Of a stretch of 64,000 nt of DNA, positions 1 to 14,220 are shown one piece after another. This stretch comes from Dipetalonema caudispina (Eukaryota; Nematoda; Chromadorea; Rhabditida; Onchocercidae). A program made the translations under genes and the position numbers. How positions within the stretch are numbered: the first letter of the stretch is position 1; the number at the start of each line of letters is the position of its first letter. The stretch spans positions 372,001 to 436,000 of the forward strand of contig JABVXV010000001.1 of NCBI GenBank assembly GCA_013365325.1, read 5' to 3'. The notes beneath the pieces were generated by a model. The model was given only the letters and a program-made list of their open reading frames with translations, was not told the origin of the DNA and made no database searches.

Positions 1-25
1 GAGCTTGGGAGGATCATGAATTTCA

Positions 26-51
26 TTTTTTTTTTTTTTTTTTTTTTTTTT
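26..51. repeat. poly-T tract of 26 bases
   Basis: An uninterrupted T run lies just upstream of the first visible CCAR1 exon. Similar runs recur across the window, for example near 17115, 18695, 22062 and 35110 on this strand, and as A runs near 49970 and 50463. They look like ordinary low-complexity expansions in introns and intergenic DNA. Confidence 0.9.
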
Positions 52-77
52 CTGAGATTTAAATAAACCATAATAAG

Positions 78-3000
78 TACTGGAATAGAGCACGTCGCGG
101 AAGATCAGAATAACGACTTAAATTGGTAAGTGCACATTTTGGGGGGTAAAGTTCTATATTTACCATGCATAAAACTACACAGTGCGGCGTCTTCGGTATA
201 GTGACGAAGTATTTGAGAATCTCCTGCTCCATTGTTCTATTTTATTTAGTAACTTTAAATTCTAACTCGTATAAAAGCTGTTTTCTTAGAATATCGTCAT
301 GCTTCTATACGACAATGATGCAACGGCTGAATTGGAGAAACGGCTGCTGAAAACATTTTTTTCACTTGCATGACTTAAGTTTTCAGTAGTTTACACAATT
401 CGGTTTACACTATGCAGCTTTAACCTTTTATGAGGATAAGAAGCTGCGTTTGTGGAACTTTACAAAGCTTTAAACTTAATTAAGGTGTAAATTTTGCATT
501 ATCAATTTTGTTAGGTAGATCTAGTGTGTAATTCCAACTTTTTTTGGAGGAATGGGAAAAGACGAGGCATCATTGTAGTGATAAGCTGAAACAAAGTTTT
601 GAGAAACCACTGTGAACCCTCAGGTACAAAATGGCGGAGATTCGTTACTATCGTGCTGAGAAAGATCGAATGGATACATGCTGCCTGTTTTTGCCGGACA
701 CCAGTGGTTTGATGCCTACCGAAGACTGCTATCAACAGCTGCTGGCTACGCTAAAGGATCAGCTTGGGAACAAACTTGCTGCTATAGATGCTCAAAAACT
801 CGTTCTACCATCCACTGTAGCTGCCACTGCTACAGATTCTGGAGATGCTGGGGAGGGAACTGCAACCACAACCGAGCCGGCGGCTTCAGCTGGTGATACT
901 CAACAGCAACTGCAGCAGGGACAACAGCAAATTGATGCCAACAAGGAGCAGGTGAAAACACCTAATAAAAAAGAAAAGAAAGAACAAAACACCGTTCACT
1001 TTGAATTTTTTATTTTTATCCAGTATTAATAATTATTTAAGCGTTTTGTGTGTGTTTCGCTTGGTTTTCTACTTTCTGTTTCATTTTCATTTTACTTTAA
1101 ATTTCTGTTCAATTTGATTCGTCCCACTTTCTAGTTGTGCATTGTTTTCCAACAAACTACTGGAAATAAGCAACCATACTTTGTTCAGAAATTCGTAAAA
1201 AGCATCACTCAGTTCGTTCAGCGAATGTCTTCATGTATTCTTGCCTCATTATGTATCGCCACAATTAAAATTTTCAGATTTAACAATTAAAACTACGTTA
1301 GGTTTTCGCATGCTTTGCACTTATTTAGTGAGAGATAAAGACATGGTAAAGCTGATTACTGGTTATAGTTTTATTAAATGTAAAATTTTTGGGCTGATGC
1401 ACTTCAACACATCTAGGAATTTCCATTTCTCTGGTAGAATTTATTGATAAAGTTTGTCAGGCGGATTATTATTTGGCATATAATCTCTGGGATATCACTA
1501 TCGCTACTATATTTTATCGGTTTGATCGTTTTTAGGTGCAGGAAGTGGAAGAGGACGATGATGAAGATTTGAATCCAACCCACTGGTCTAAATTGGATAT
1601 CCGAACAATGAAGGTTGGTTACCGTCTTCTTATTTTCATTCATTTCATCTTAGAATATTTTGCATGGTAATCATGCAACAGTTGCAGGTGAGATGTTGAA
1701 TGGATGTTTGAACTCACTGTACGCCTTGTTTATGTCTTTTTTTCTGAACCGACCTGCTTTTTCTTCAGATTATTTTTTCTTTGCTCTGCTTCACAATTTT
1801 ATTGTTGTTGCTTGCATGTATTACATTTTGTGAGCAAACAGCGATACGTTGTTAGCGCGCCTTCAGAGGAAAATTAATGAATTAGGGGCGTAGGAAGAAA
1901 TATAAAATGACTTTCGGAAATTCGTTTAGTGAAGGTATTGTTGACAGCATTTCTTATTGAGCTTTATATTAATCGTAACTTTTTTTTGTAAAATGACTTT
2001 GTAATTTATTTTCAGGTTGCTGAACTGCGACAGGAATTGATGGCTCGCGATTTGGAGACAAAAGGAGTGAAATCAGTCTTATGCGCTCGACTTCAAGAGG
2101 CGCTTGATCAAGAGAAAGTAAAAGACGAAGACAAAGGAGATAAGGTATTTGTTTGGAGACAGCAGTATAGGGGTAATGAGCGGAAAGTGAAATTGTAGCT
2201 GATCTCATTTTTACAGTTCTTTTCGGGTTTAGATCTGCAACTTTCCAAAGCAATCTTAAATTGTAAATTAGGCAACATTCTAGCTTCCATATTTGAAAAT
2301 GATTGGAAAAAAAGTTGCTTATCGTCATTTCATTTAGACTGAAGCAGCTAAACCGAAAGAAGAAAAGCAAGAGGAGAGAGAACTAACGGATGAAGACAAA
2401 AAAGCTGTCGAAAAATTCGTGCGTTTTAGATTATTCGAGAAATGTTTATTAATGGTTGTTTTATTAATTTTATCTAAACTGCTGTCTGCAGTAAGCTTGG
2501 TCAAAAATGTCTTGTTAGTGACTAAGTCAGATTAGCGATTATGTGAATTAGGTTAGTTTATTCGGAAATTGCTTTTGGGCCGTTGCTTGTTCCCTCAGTT
2601 TGAAAACGACAATTGAAACTGAATCTATAAAAAAATGTGGAGATAATCACAAATTTCATGTACTTCCAGGAAAAGGAGAAGAAGGAAAAAAAGGCTTCAC
2701 TAGAACGTCATTACACTATTCCAAGAGAACTAGGAATATTGGTTTATCCGAATCGTTTGGCCAAGGGAGGAAAGTTTGATTGTAAAATAGTCTCTCTTCA
2801 CACAATGTTGGATTACCGCATCGAAGATAATAAAGAGCATTCTTTTGAGGTAAATCCCAACATAATACTCTTAATTTAAGTGTTTAATGTAACCTTAATT
2901 TATTTTTTCAACCTTGCTAACTGTTTGCTCAGTATTTCTAATTAGCTGGATATAGGAATTTTTGTCCACGTCGTATAAATTTGTTAGAGTTCGAGCATGG

Positions 3001-5333
3001 TAAAATTATAAATTCCAGTCAAACCGAATGTTCGTTTCGGCTTAATAGGTAAATTAAATGGAATGCTTACCCAGTAACCTGAGCTAGTTACTGGAGCTTT
3101 ATACCTCTGCAGCGTAAATTCATGCTACTCTCAATAAACGTATTTCTCATTCTTTCTTTGTGGATTCAAATTTTGAATCTTGAGTATATTCACAAAATAT
3201 ATATTGAGAAGTGAATTTTTATAGCTCGCAATTATGGCAGAATGTATCAATGAAATGTTGGATCGTTCACAAGCGTTCGTTGTTTACAAAACGTTAAGCT
3301 GTGCTGTGGATAAAGAATCAGAGAAGAAGCGTCGTGAAGAGGCGAAGCTTGCTGAAATTGTAGGAACGGAAGGTATTATTTCACTTTTGTGAGTATTGCT
3401 TTTACACTAAAGTTTCAATCATTTGATCTAAATCGAAAATGAGCGTGAGATGTATAAAATTGGTAAAAGTTCTTATCTTCAGAAGGAATGGAAAGTGCCA
3501 AAGCAGATAAAACTGAAAAGTCCGAAGAAGAGAAGAAGAAAGAAGACGAAAAGAGAGAGGAAGAACAAAAAAAATTTCTTGCTGAGGCACGAAAACCAAT
3601 AATTATAGATCGAACAGTCTTTCAGGCTTTTGCTCACTTCGATCAGAATCTTTGCGGGTATGTTTTACAAAGATAACTGGATATTCGTGATCGCTCGTGT
3701 ACATCCTACGGTTGCTTCTTGTTTGAGAGATTTGTTACGGCTATGATTCGATCTATATTCCAAGCTAACAATGCTTGCTGTTGTAGCGAATTTTTATGGA
3801 TTGCCGATTTTTCAGGTATATCTTGGAGAAAGATTTTGAGGAAATACTATATTCCATAGGTTTGAACATTTCTCGAGCACAAGTACAAAAGCTGCTAAAG
3901 AGGTATTTGTCACGCGATCGGATAAGTTATCGCTATCTTACCGATAGCTGGGCGAACAAAGATGGTACAGTAACATACAGACCCGGTAGAATATCGGATC
4001 CACCTACTACTGAACAACTGACGAAGGGTAGTTCGTTTGCAGCTTTTCTATATATTTTTTTTTTTTTCTATTGTAGCATCATTTTAAGCCCTCATTGTAT
4101 TGCTTTCATAATCATCCGCGTTTATTCCTATTTGCTTCGAAATTGTTGAAGCTTTTAGTTACCTTAGTATGTTGTATAATTTATCTTACTGTTCAAGGTA
4201 ATATGTCGAAGGAGTCGATAGATGTTAACAAAAAGACAACGGGTGAAGCACCGGATATCAGCACAACAGGATCTGTAATATATTTGGGTTCTCTTATGAA
4301 TATACCGCAAGTTTTAGAGCAGGTTTCAAGAATGGAAGCTGACTGTAATGCTGCTCTACAAAAGGTCGATGTATTAGAAGCACAACTAAGTAATTGTTAA
4401 AGATTCATTGAAACAATTTTTGAACGGTTACGTATCGTACAGTAAAGATTAATAATGATTACATGGCAATCATAGAATACTGTTGTTGTAAGGAATTTTT
4501 TGTTCTGCAGAAGATGGTGCGAAGCATGTTCAAGTGCTAGACAAAAAGAAAAAAAGATTGGAAGAAGATGTTGAAAAATACCGAAAGCGATTGCATGATG
4601 CGGAAAAATGTTTGAAGGTTAACTCTTATCCTCTCCTTGAACTTTAGAATGATTATTTAAATTGCAGAATTCGCGAGATAGGTAATCAGTCCGATTCTAA
4701 TTTTTGAAATTGATTGGTTAGATTGCAGAATTCTGTGGATGATACTGTACAAATGAAAAGTACGATCCAGGAATTTCGCCGGATTGGTGAGCGAATGATT
4801 GGCATGGCTGAAAAGCTGATGCCAAATCCAAAAGAAGACGAGAAAATCTTGGAAAAAGATGAGAAAGATATGAAAAAGGAAAAAAAAGATGATAAGGATG
4901 AGAAAAAAGCGCCGAAAAAGGTTTTATATTTATCCTTTTTATAGTACATGTTTCTGGGTCCTAAGTTTTACCAGTCTATTAGAGCTTCAGGTATTTATTA
5001 TAATGCGAGTGGGTGAGAAAATGTTGGCAAGTTTAACTGCTTTTGAGGGTCTAGAAAATTTCATGGAATTTGTAAAGAAAACACAGATTTCAGAAGGACT
5101 TAGCTCCTACAAAGGTAAATGGTGAAGCGGAGGAAAAAAAGGAATTGCAGTTGGTAGATGAAGTTGGTGGTAATGATGTTGGAGATGAACCTATGGAATC
5201 AGATGTTATTGTATTATCAGAAGAAGTAACAGGTGACGAAGAAAAGGATGTTAAAAAAGAAGCCTTGTCATCGCAAAAGACGGATTCTACAACTGGAACT
5301 GTGGAAACTGATGCTATTACTTCACTTGTATAG
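78..5333 (+). CDS. lst-3: CCAR1/CCAR2-like cell-cycle and apoptosis regulator, 5'-truncated by the window edge
   Basis: Exons read as about 78-125, 624-951, 1536-1613, 2016-2144, 2338-2418, 2670-2849, 3225-3372, 3483-3657, 3816-4027, 4198-4389, 4511-4617, 4729-4920 and 5094-5333 (TAG); phase is kept throughout, giving about 700 residues. In order: the end of the DBC1 inactive-Nudix domain (AEIRYYR, CCLFLPD), a SAP domain (PTHWSKLD, then LRQELMARDLETKG at 1557-2115), the conserved central block (KGGKFDC, DNKEHSFE at 2765-2849), a degenerate EF-hand (FAHFDQNLCGYILEKD at 3627-3840) and an acidic/Lys-rich C-terminal coiled coil. This order is that of human CCAR1/CCAR2, nuclear transcription and apoptosis co-regulators. 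The N-terminal S1-like region must lie left of base 1. The first listed exon is the least certain: its acceptor is weak, but TGIE...DLNW fits the family and the phase. The EF-hand loop lacks the usual acidic ligands and probably does not bind calcium. The symbol follows C. elegans orthology. Confidence 0.9.
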
Positions 5334-7871
5334 AAAGAATAAGCAGAGATAAAAAGTGATTCAATTTCTAGCAAACTGATTGTCTTAGAATTCATTTTTT
5401 AGTTCTTTGAAGTACAATTTGCTGATAAGAATGGAACTGTCTTCTCTTAGTCAGCTTTCATTTGTTTCGAAACTTGAAATTTAATGAACAAATATCACTG
5501 TCATTTGTGTTTTAATGTGCTGTAGTTGCCAGTATCGGTTTTATTGCATTTTTTAATAAGTTTTCATTTGTACTTTTTTAGTTTTGCTCTGTACTAACCA
5601 ATTGCTTCGGATGATTTCCCTTATTAATATTTTTTTTTTCCTTATTTTCGCTTTCCGCTTCTCTACTCTTTGCCTTTCCGTTTCAGGTTTTCAAAGTGAA
5701 GTGATAATACCCCATGAACGGAAAGGTTTAGGAAATTGTTAGCAAACATTTTAGGGAGATTCCCGAACCATCTAAATCAAACGCTAAATTTATATGAATT
5801 AGATGGATCATTTTTTTCTATGTCATTTGTCATCAGATGACTTTAGTTTACTTTGCGTTGTTTTATTTCTGATGTTGGGAGTGTTGTTACGTGTTCCATC
5901 TAATATATCTCAGTGATGGCGTAACAAAATATTTCATTATGTTTTAATCGTGTTGATAATTTCTTAATAAGTTATTGTTGTATGCGCATTTGATTACTAC
6001 TCAAAATTAGATGTGAAGTGGAAAAAGGCAAACAGTGTGTTATAGAGTATATTATTCATCTCATTAATAGTAGTTGCACATTAGACCGACTGAGGGTAAT
6101 ATCTAAGACGAATCTATACAAGCAGTGGTGCCAAATTCGTGATAATATCTTCGGTGTTATTGATCCTTATTGTATTTTGCTTATTTTTTTCTAACCATTC
6201 TACCTTCGGTGTTTTTACTACGAATCGCTGTTCGTCTCAAGACATCTGAACAAAAATATTGATTCCAATTTTAGCGTGCAGGTTTGATTTTCTCAAAGGC
6301 TTCTCTTACGTTGTTTCTCAAACAAATGGAACTGAACTATATTCGCAATCGAGATACCTTAGATGAGTATAATAACTTTGGTAATTAAAGTGGTGATCAT
6401 GACAGTAAAGTTAATTTCGATCGGATAATTACCAAGAGTAAATGATCCAGCAGCCGAGGAGTTCAGAATTTCGCGAATATGGAAATTTTATCGCCTTATT
6501 TTCACCAATGCGAACTTACCGGTTAAATTAGCATTGCTATGGTGCAAATAAAACCACCTCTCAATACTTGCAATGATAGCTTGATTACCGTCTAATATAC
6601 GGAATGATATCAAAAAATCATAAAACTGAATTTTACCAAATTTCAAACTACCAAAATCTTCATTCCATCGCTTTTCACAAATTTCCATTTGCCCACATTT
6701 TTATACTTTCTAAACGAAGAGAAGTAAAGTAAGGGAGAGAATTGTGAACTGATGGAAAGTGTAAGTGGCAAAACTTTATATATAGACTAGTTAACGATAC
6801 AGTCCCCTGGTATTTATGCAGAAATTCCTCAGCAGTAGTAGGTAGTCGTATATTTAAAAATAATATCTTTATTAATGCATTTATATGAAACAAATATTTA
6901 TTTAAAGTAATTATTGGGCTATAACAGTTAAAGCTGCCTCGGAAAAGTCAGAAGACAAATTTATAGACTACTCTTTTGCTATCAACGTGAATTATAAAGC
7001 GTTTCTCTTTTTTCTCAAGGTATCCCAACGATCAGAAATGGTTTAAGGATTTTATAGATTTTCCAGGAAAAACTTTGAAGTGAACCATAATGAAGGGACA
7101 GCAGAAATTGGAGTAAAGTGAAGTATTTTTATGATTCTCTAAATTTATCTGAACTTCTTGAATTTGATTCGACAGAAATCAGTGCATGGTAATAAATATT
7201 TACTGTAATAAAATGGCCGCAATGATTTACGAGTATGGAAAATCGACTTTTGAACAGTTTGTTCATTGATAATTTCAAGTGAAAAAAAAAAGGAAAAATG
7301 CTCTCAAAAACATTTTGTTTCATTAGATAAAAGCGCATTTTTCTATGCCTAACACTTTCTTTGTCATAACATTCATCATCTTTTCATGGAATTGAAAAAT
7401 GTGAATTCCATTCATATTTTTGTCATCTCTTTGGTCATTACAATGTGCCCAATTTTGTAAACTACCATCACAATGTGCCCAGTTTTTCTTTTTTTTTTTT
7501 TTTTTTGCGATAAAAATGTCATTTTGCGCTGGCATTAGAATGAATTTAGCTTAATGACAACCTATGCCATTATCACCATACTATATTAAAATTAGAAATG
7601 CTACTGAAATTTACCTCCCCCACTCTCACATATTTCAACAGTCCCATCATTTTGCTACAGAGACAGAAACCGCCTTCAAACTCTATTTCCAACTAGGCCA
7701 ATATATGATACGATTCCTCTGCATTTGATGTTTATCCTCAGCATGTATTGCCATTCGTAGGTTATGGTCGATGCAGTGTTGAATGCATGCACTACCTGCA
7801 TACGGCCATGTATACGACCATTACACCTCTGTCACATCCTTTATTCCCCCTTGTAATCTAAGCGCATTTGT

Positions 7872-7917
7872 CGTGTATGTGTGTGTGTGTGTGTATGTGT
7901 GTGTGTATGTGTATGTA
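7872..7917. repeat. TG-rich microsatellite
   Basis: An interrupted (TG)n array with TATG interruptions. It creates a spurious open frame rich in Cys-Val on the + strand. Confidence 0.9.
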
Positions 7918-9518
7918 ACCTTGAAGAACAAACCATTATGGAAGTACCATTACTTACCTTGAGTGCATACAAAGAGTTATTTGAGTACATGTATATCTCC
8001 TACTCCAGCTCATATTCAAATTACAAATCATTGCTGCATAAATCATTTACTACGTGGCACCAAGCGCTAACACCAACTAATGTCGTGTCATGTAGATTTG
8101 ATTTGGAAGTTCTATTGCTCCGTTAATTCATATCTCAGTCCCAATTAATTTATGACGAATTTCATGAATCTCTTGAACGGAAGACTTCCAAACAGGCAAT
8201 TAGAAATGTGTCAAATTCCGACAAATTTCTTCTTCACTTTAAAATTATTTGGATGAGAGCCATTTGTTGTCGTAATTGCTATTTTTTCTATCTTTTCAAA
8301 AATCTCATTTTTAAAATTTCACTTTGAAAAGATAAAAAGTAGTGGCAAAAGATAAATTCTTGATTGTTTATTTGCAAGATCGTATCTGTCTGAGAAAAAC
8401 ATGTGGAGAATTCTCATGGAAATAAGAAATTAAAAGCAAACCTTAAAAATTTAGGAGGCAATGTTCGAACCTAATTATCTATAATTTATGACTTCTGATA
8501 CCAATTGACAACAATTGGTATCTATTTTGAAGGATCATTGGAAATGTTATATGCATTTGCTCTCCCATCGTTTTTTAGAATTTCCTTTAATGTTAAAAAA
8601 AATAATAAATGGTTAAGTCAAATGTATTGATTATTGGACAGTTTATCAGAGTACGACATCTTGGCAGGTTGTTGTGCTTCTTTTCAACGGTACCAGGCGA
8701 TTCTTGTCACATTTATACGATAGACTGATACGTTGACCTAATTTATTAAGGCTTCCATATACTGATACAAAAGAATTTCCATTATTTTAATAGAACATTC
8801 TAAATAATTCACAAATTTTGCTCTTGACAATCACCTGTTTAATTCATTAATAAAATCCAAATACAAGTCACTTATTTCTTAAATGTCAATATTTGCTTTT
8901 CATTTTTTCGAATTAAAAATTCGTTTTTTTTTTCTTTGCGCTTACAACGCGATGGATTTATATTGTGCGATAGAAAGCGTCATGTTAATGGCAGTAAAGG
9001 TGAATTTTTAAAAGGTTAAATTTGTTGGAAATATATTCTCACATCGTTCTGTTTAAATACATCAAAAATTAGTTGAACAATTTATTGATTAAAACGACCA
9101 CACATTTTAAGATTACAATTCAATTTTTGATTGTATCACTATTACTCTTTTTTTTTTCTCCACTTAATTCCTTCACAGAATAATTCAGATGATGGAAAAA
9201 TAATCTTAAAATTCCCATATTTACTATGCTATAGTCTCAAATTTGAACTCTTCTCAACATTTCAAACAATATAATTGATACAACTCATTAATAGTAATAG
9301 TATTTTTGTAGAATAGATTAATTAGCTGTAACAAATAAATGATGGTGCCTTAATGATCATTCTTTCTTGAACCTAACCACTAAACAATTCCTTTCTTTCT
9401 TATTTTTAACAACTGGAATAGGTAGGACAAATGTGTAATGCTGCTGAATATTTTGAATGGAAAATTTGAGTAGGATAGATATAAATCACTGACCACTATG
9501 ATATTGCTGGTCGGGTTC

Positions 9519-9541
9519 TTCTCTCTCTCTCTCTCTCTCTC
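9519..9541. repeat. (CT)n microsatellite
   Basis: About eleven CT units follow TTCT in an otherwise AT-rich stretch. Confidence 0.9.
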
Positions 9542-9737
9542 AGTTTTAAATAATTCCATTCATCAACCGATTGGTCTCTATATTGAATCCTTTCTTTACT
9601 TAGAGAACTGCTAACAGTATTGCCGTATCAGTAATTCCCGATATTCCCCTTCATCACTGTTACTGAATACATTCTGCAAGCTTCCTTTGTTGATGCTAAT
9701 TCTTCATTGTTGTAAATGCTACTGTGACATGCGTAGT

Positions 9738-9810
9738 ATGTATATATATATATATATATATGTGTGTATGTGTCTGTGTGTGTGTGTGTGTGTATGTGGT
9801 GTATGTGTGT
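9738..9810. repeat. compound (TA)n(TG)n microsatellite
   Basis: About ten TA units pass directly into interrupted TG units. Open frames on both strands through this stretch read as Tyr-Ile/His-Thr or Cys-Val repeats and are treated as artefacts. Confidence 0.9.
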
Positions 9811-12800
9811 CACAGAAACGTGTGCTGGCACAAACATTGAGCACAGCACAGCTTCCTCGTTCTCATCAATATTAGCTGTGTGAGAGAAAGGGATGGTAAC
9901 AATATGAGGCACTACAATAACAGGTTGTTTCCAACCTGATATGGTTATTCCGACAGACACTAGTATCATTACTGTTGCTTCTTTTAATGGCCTCAAGAAA
10001 TGTAATGGATCTCTCTTAAATTACTACGATTCTGATACTTCGAGCAATTGATTGCATCCTCGGACAATTATCTCCCGGTACTTCCCGTCTATTGCATATT
10101 CACTAAGGTTTTCCAAATCCATACGGTTGTTTTCGTTGCGGAACACTGATAATGTATAGCAATCTTACTTTTTGTCCTTTCATTGTTTCTCCTAATTTTA
10201 CCCAAATATTTCTTGGGTAATAATTACTTCCAGTTAAATTCCAATACATGCTAAATTCTATCTTTTGCTTATCTTTTTTTCTTTTTGGTGCACTTGCAAT
10301 ATTTGCTATACTCTTCCACTCATTGATGTTTTCTCTTGAAATAGGCCAAAATGATTGCCATTTATTGAATTTCAGGATTGCTCAGATATTTAACATGAAT
10401 TATTGATTTTTTGAGATGGGCTATTCGGAACAAAGCTAGGATTCTTTGTAGTATTAACCCTTAAACTTTTCATTACCACTCTTTCTTCTTCAGAAATTCA
10501 TTCTCAAAATGATTACAACTATAAAACATTGTTATACTTACTTGTTACATCATTACAATTTGTAAAGGGTAGTCTTATTGGAAATTTCCTGTAAAAGCTC
10601 TTTTTATTAACGCTTCAGTAAATGTCGCTCGACCGATGTGCCCTTTCAACTTTTTTGAATAAATATCACTTTCATGAGTGAATGGCATCTGTTCCTTTCA
10701 ATAGTTTTTTCTCTTTACAGGTATTATTTAATTAAATTTTTTATGTTCTCTAGTATAATGTTCGAAATTCTTCCAGAAATTCGCTATTAGAAATTGAGAT
10801 TAGGATGAATTAGAAGGTCTGTTTAATCTTTACCGTATTACGGTTTAGTTTACATTGCTTCGAAATTCTATAAGTTTCAGATTCGCTTAGATCTAATCTA
10901 TATCTTTCCGTTTTATTAATTCAAAATTTAATATTTTCAAATGTTTTGTTACTATTCCAAGTATAACTATCCTCTTGTCTTTAATTTATGAACTAGATTT
11001 TCATTTTTTAGAATTATATTCACTTCTGTTGAAAACTATATGAAGTCATGTGAGATTCGCTAATGATGAGTATCACTTAAATTCGATAGAATCTCTGCTT
11101 CTATTATCCCTTCAGATTCATGAATTAATGTATTGTCAGGAGAATTCCGAAATCTTTGCTATCAAATTCGAGACGCAATATGCTTGCTATGTATTTAGCT
11201 TTTTCATCTAAACTCATTTTTGATCCAATTTCGTTTTGTTTAGAGGTTTGATCTCTCAAATATCAAAATGAATATTTCTTAAGCTTTTTTCTCCAAGCTT
11301 TTCGAAGATATTATGTATTACATCTGCCTTATAAGCCTTTAATTCTCTTCCCTAAGGCCTGCCTGCTAAATTTCGTCACTTGCAACGTGTGTTCACTGTT
11401 TACAACTTCCCAGCTCTTATGTGAAAATTTGCAAAATGTATAAACACTCTGAATTTCATTTGATGACCCTAATCAATATATCTGTTTTTCCCTTTCCACT
11501 CACAATTTTAATGAGGTTTTGGACGAGAAAAGGCTTCATCCTTTGTTCATCTAAAGTAATAGAATGTGAAAAACAAAAAGTAATCACCAGAATATGATGT
11601 AAATTAACTGCTAAGGAAGATAATATCACATGCCTAGACATTAGAGGTGCCTTCCTATATCGATGTACGTCTTTATTTTTCATTTGTTTCATTCATGAAA
11701 TCACAGTTTTATTCTCCAATCACTTTGTTGTCGCAAAGTTTGCAACTTCTATTCTAACAACTCAACAATCTTCATTCTCTTCTTAAAGCTTCTGTCAATC
11801 GTTTCGTAATTTATTGGAATGTAATTTACTTATCATTCTTTAATTTCACTTGGAATTTTCAAGAATTTCTGATCTCATTATGTAAAGCAATTATAACAGA
11901 GGAATGCTGTTTCTTTATAGATAGCTGAAAATGTATAACATAGATAGTAATGCTTGAGGAGCTGCAACTTTGTCTTCTTTTCATCTTTTGTTATACTGTG
12001 ATATATCAATGGTGAAATGAACTCTGCAAAATTTGCGCAATTCTGTTTATTTTGTTTAATTTGCAAATTACATCTCTATCAAACTGGTTTTTAAAAATTT
12101 GTTAGCACTTCAAACTGCTGTGGTTACAATCAAAAGGATGGCTCTACTCGAAAATGCCTATAACAGATTACCGTTGGAGGACCCGTAAATTGACAAGGGT
12201 TGAACTCTATGATTTTATGTTTTCATTGCTATTACTTTTGATTCAATTCTTGCTGAGCTGTTTATGAAAACTCTTGAACTTTGATTCGATTTATTTCTTG
12301 TGCATTCGTTTCTCTGCAGAACTCGTTTTTTCTGGCAGTTACTTCATCTTTTGTGCACTAATTGTCACTTTAGAGTTTTTCACCAAATTTCAGGCATTCG
12401 CTATTTGAACTTCAACTCTGAAGCAAGTTCTTATTAATGGTTTGAATTTGAGAATATTCTGAAGTTTTCCAACGCTGTTTTGTTTTCTTTAAATTTAGGT
12501 CTCCATCTATCTTTTTCATACTAACCTTTGATTTTCAAAAGATCCCCTTTTGAGAATAGGTATTAGATAAGACAAATACCGTTTCACTTTCAGAATTTAC
12601 TCAACATTCTACGGGAAAAACGGGGAGATCAATGAATGAAACTTCATTCACTGGTACTCCTGAGCGAATGTTATTTATGGCTTTCCACTTTAAATCCAGG
12701 ATTGAAAATTACTAATCAGCTTATTGTTTTTTCCTCCCATATTACAAAGAATTAAAATAAAACATGGCCTAAAAGTAGGTATTTATAAAATTTATCTTTG

Positions 12801-14220
12801 GTAGAATCACTGGAACTGATTCGCGTTAATTGGTCGGATCAACGACCACGAATTACTGGCCGTAAGACTTACGCTTGAAAGCCGCAAACTGTATTTATTG
12901 GTATTCATGTTTTGTTTTAGGGAGCTGAAAATCCATTTAGAATAATTCGATTGTGAAATTTCTTCCTCCATTTAAATCTGAAGACAAAAGTCAGAATGTA
13001 GTATGTTAGGAAATAGTTTTGCTTATGATGCTTATAGCATAACCTATGGTGTTACAATCATGAAATTTAACGCCGGCATTTCAATCAGAAGATCTCGAAT
13101 CAGGCAGGGTATATGTAAGTTTCTAAAACTTTTGATCAAGTAAGGAAAACACTCTCTTCTATTGGTTAACAATTATCAGACTGTTAACCTGATTAGCCAG
13201 TAAATAAAACAGGATTGTTTGACGGTTAACATCATGAACCTCTTTCAGGAAAGTTTTATATTGCAGTATATGATATGACTTAATATGTGAGACGATGCGT
13301 TAAATGATGAGACATTTTTATAATGCATCTCACAGATCAGGGGTCAGGACATTTTTATATCTTGAAAGTTGAAGTCATACATTATCAGTGATGTTGTTCA
13401 ACCGTTGAAAAGTGCATATTAAAATTGTGAAGAACTTTCGACATATTTCATAGCCTGTGCTGTTCTTTAGAAATATTATATTTCCCGCTGATTCTATATG
13501 ACATAATCGATGTGCATACCTTTAGTATATGAGATCTGATGACGATGGCATTGGTCATTTGCCTGTCTTCCTATTGACTTTTCTGTCTGCATAGTATTCA
13601 TCTGTTCATTCACATCATGTGGTAGTTGTGACAACGTCATATATTATTACAGTGTTTTATCCTTCTTTTCCTGCAAGTTTTTTTTTTTTTTGTTAACGGA
13701 TTGACGATTAACTCATGTAGATATTTCCAAATGAGTAGATTTAACTAAATTTAACAAATTGTGAACTTGAAACAGCAAGAAGTCTTCACTCTCTGTCCAG
13801 TTCTTTTGGTTTTAGTCTTTGAAATTAACTTAAATATGAGTTGAAATTAATCGATTTATGTAAAAGATTTCTCAGAGTGTCTCTTCAAAAGTACATTGTA
13901 TGTTAACACTTTTTATTCGTATTATTTTTTATTGTTGAGACATATGCGTTTGCTTGTTGACGTTTTCCGGAAGTATTTGAAAATAATTCTTTACATAAAA
14001 TATGTTGGAAATTATAGTTTATTATTTATTGGTAGTTCCGACAGTTGGACGGATGGGCTCCTGCACATGCAGTCTCTATGTATGTTTACTACTTTTTTTG
14101 AAGCTATCTGATTACTGCTGACATCAGCGGAACAAATGATTCTAATTGTTGTAATTAGGTTATCATATCAGCCTATATAGATGTTTCTGCTTATCTAACT
14201 GTGAGTCAGTTGAGATAGGA

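Larger units (their letters stand above)
5334..14220. other. 8.9 kb gene-poor interval between the CCAR1-like and katanin p80 genes
   Basis: I found no reading frame on either strand with both plausible splice sites and recognisable protein features. Open frames of 60-120 codons exist but are AT-rich or run through microsatellites. The interval holds a TG-rich array near 7872, a CT array near 9519, a TA/TG array near 9738, and two imperfect copies of a 17-base unit containing ACAATGTGCCCA, 30 bases apart, at about 7440 and 7470. It presumably contains the 3' UTR of the upstream gene and the promoter of the downstream one. Confidence 0.6.

Noticed and set aside
165..350. 61-codon frame and a possible exon after TTTTCTTAG near 290
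   Set aside because: The sequence does not match the expected DBC1-domain residues, and the exon ending at 125 joins the exon at 624 directly in phase.
7881..8126. Open frame beginning with Cys-Val repeats
   Set aside because: The start is a translated TG microsatellite and the remainder shows no family similarity or splice support.
13160..13232. Three GGTTAAC-type motifs within about 70 bases
   Set aside because: Short AT-rich hexamers recur often in this sequence; no promoter or gene start is nearby to support a regulatory role.
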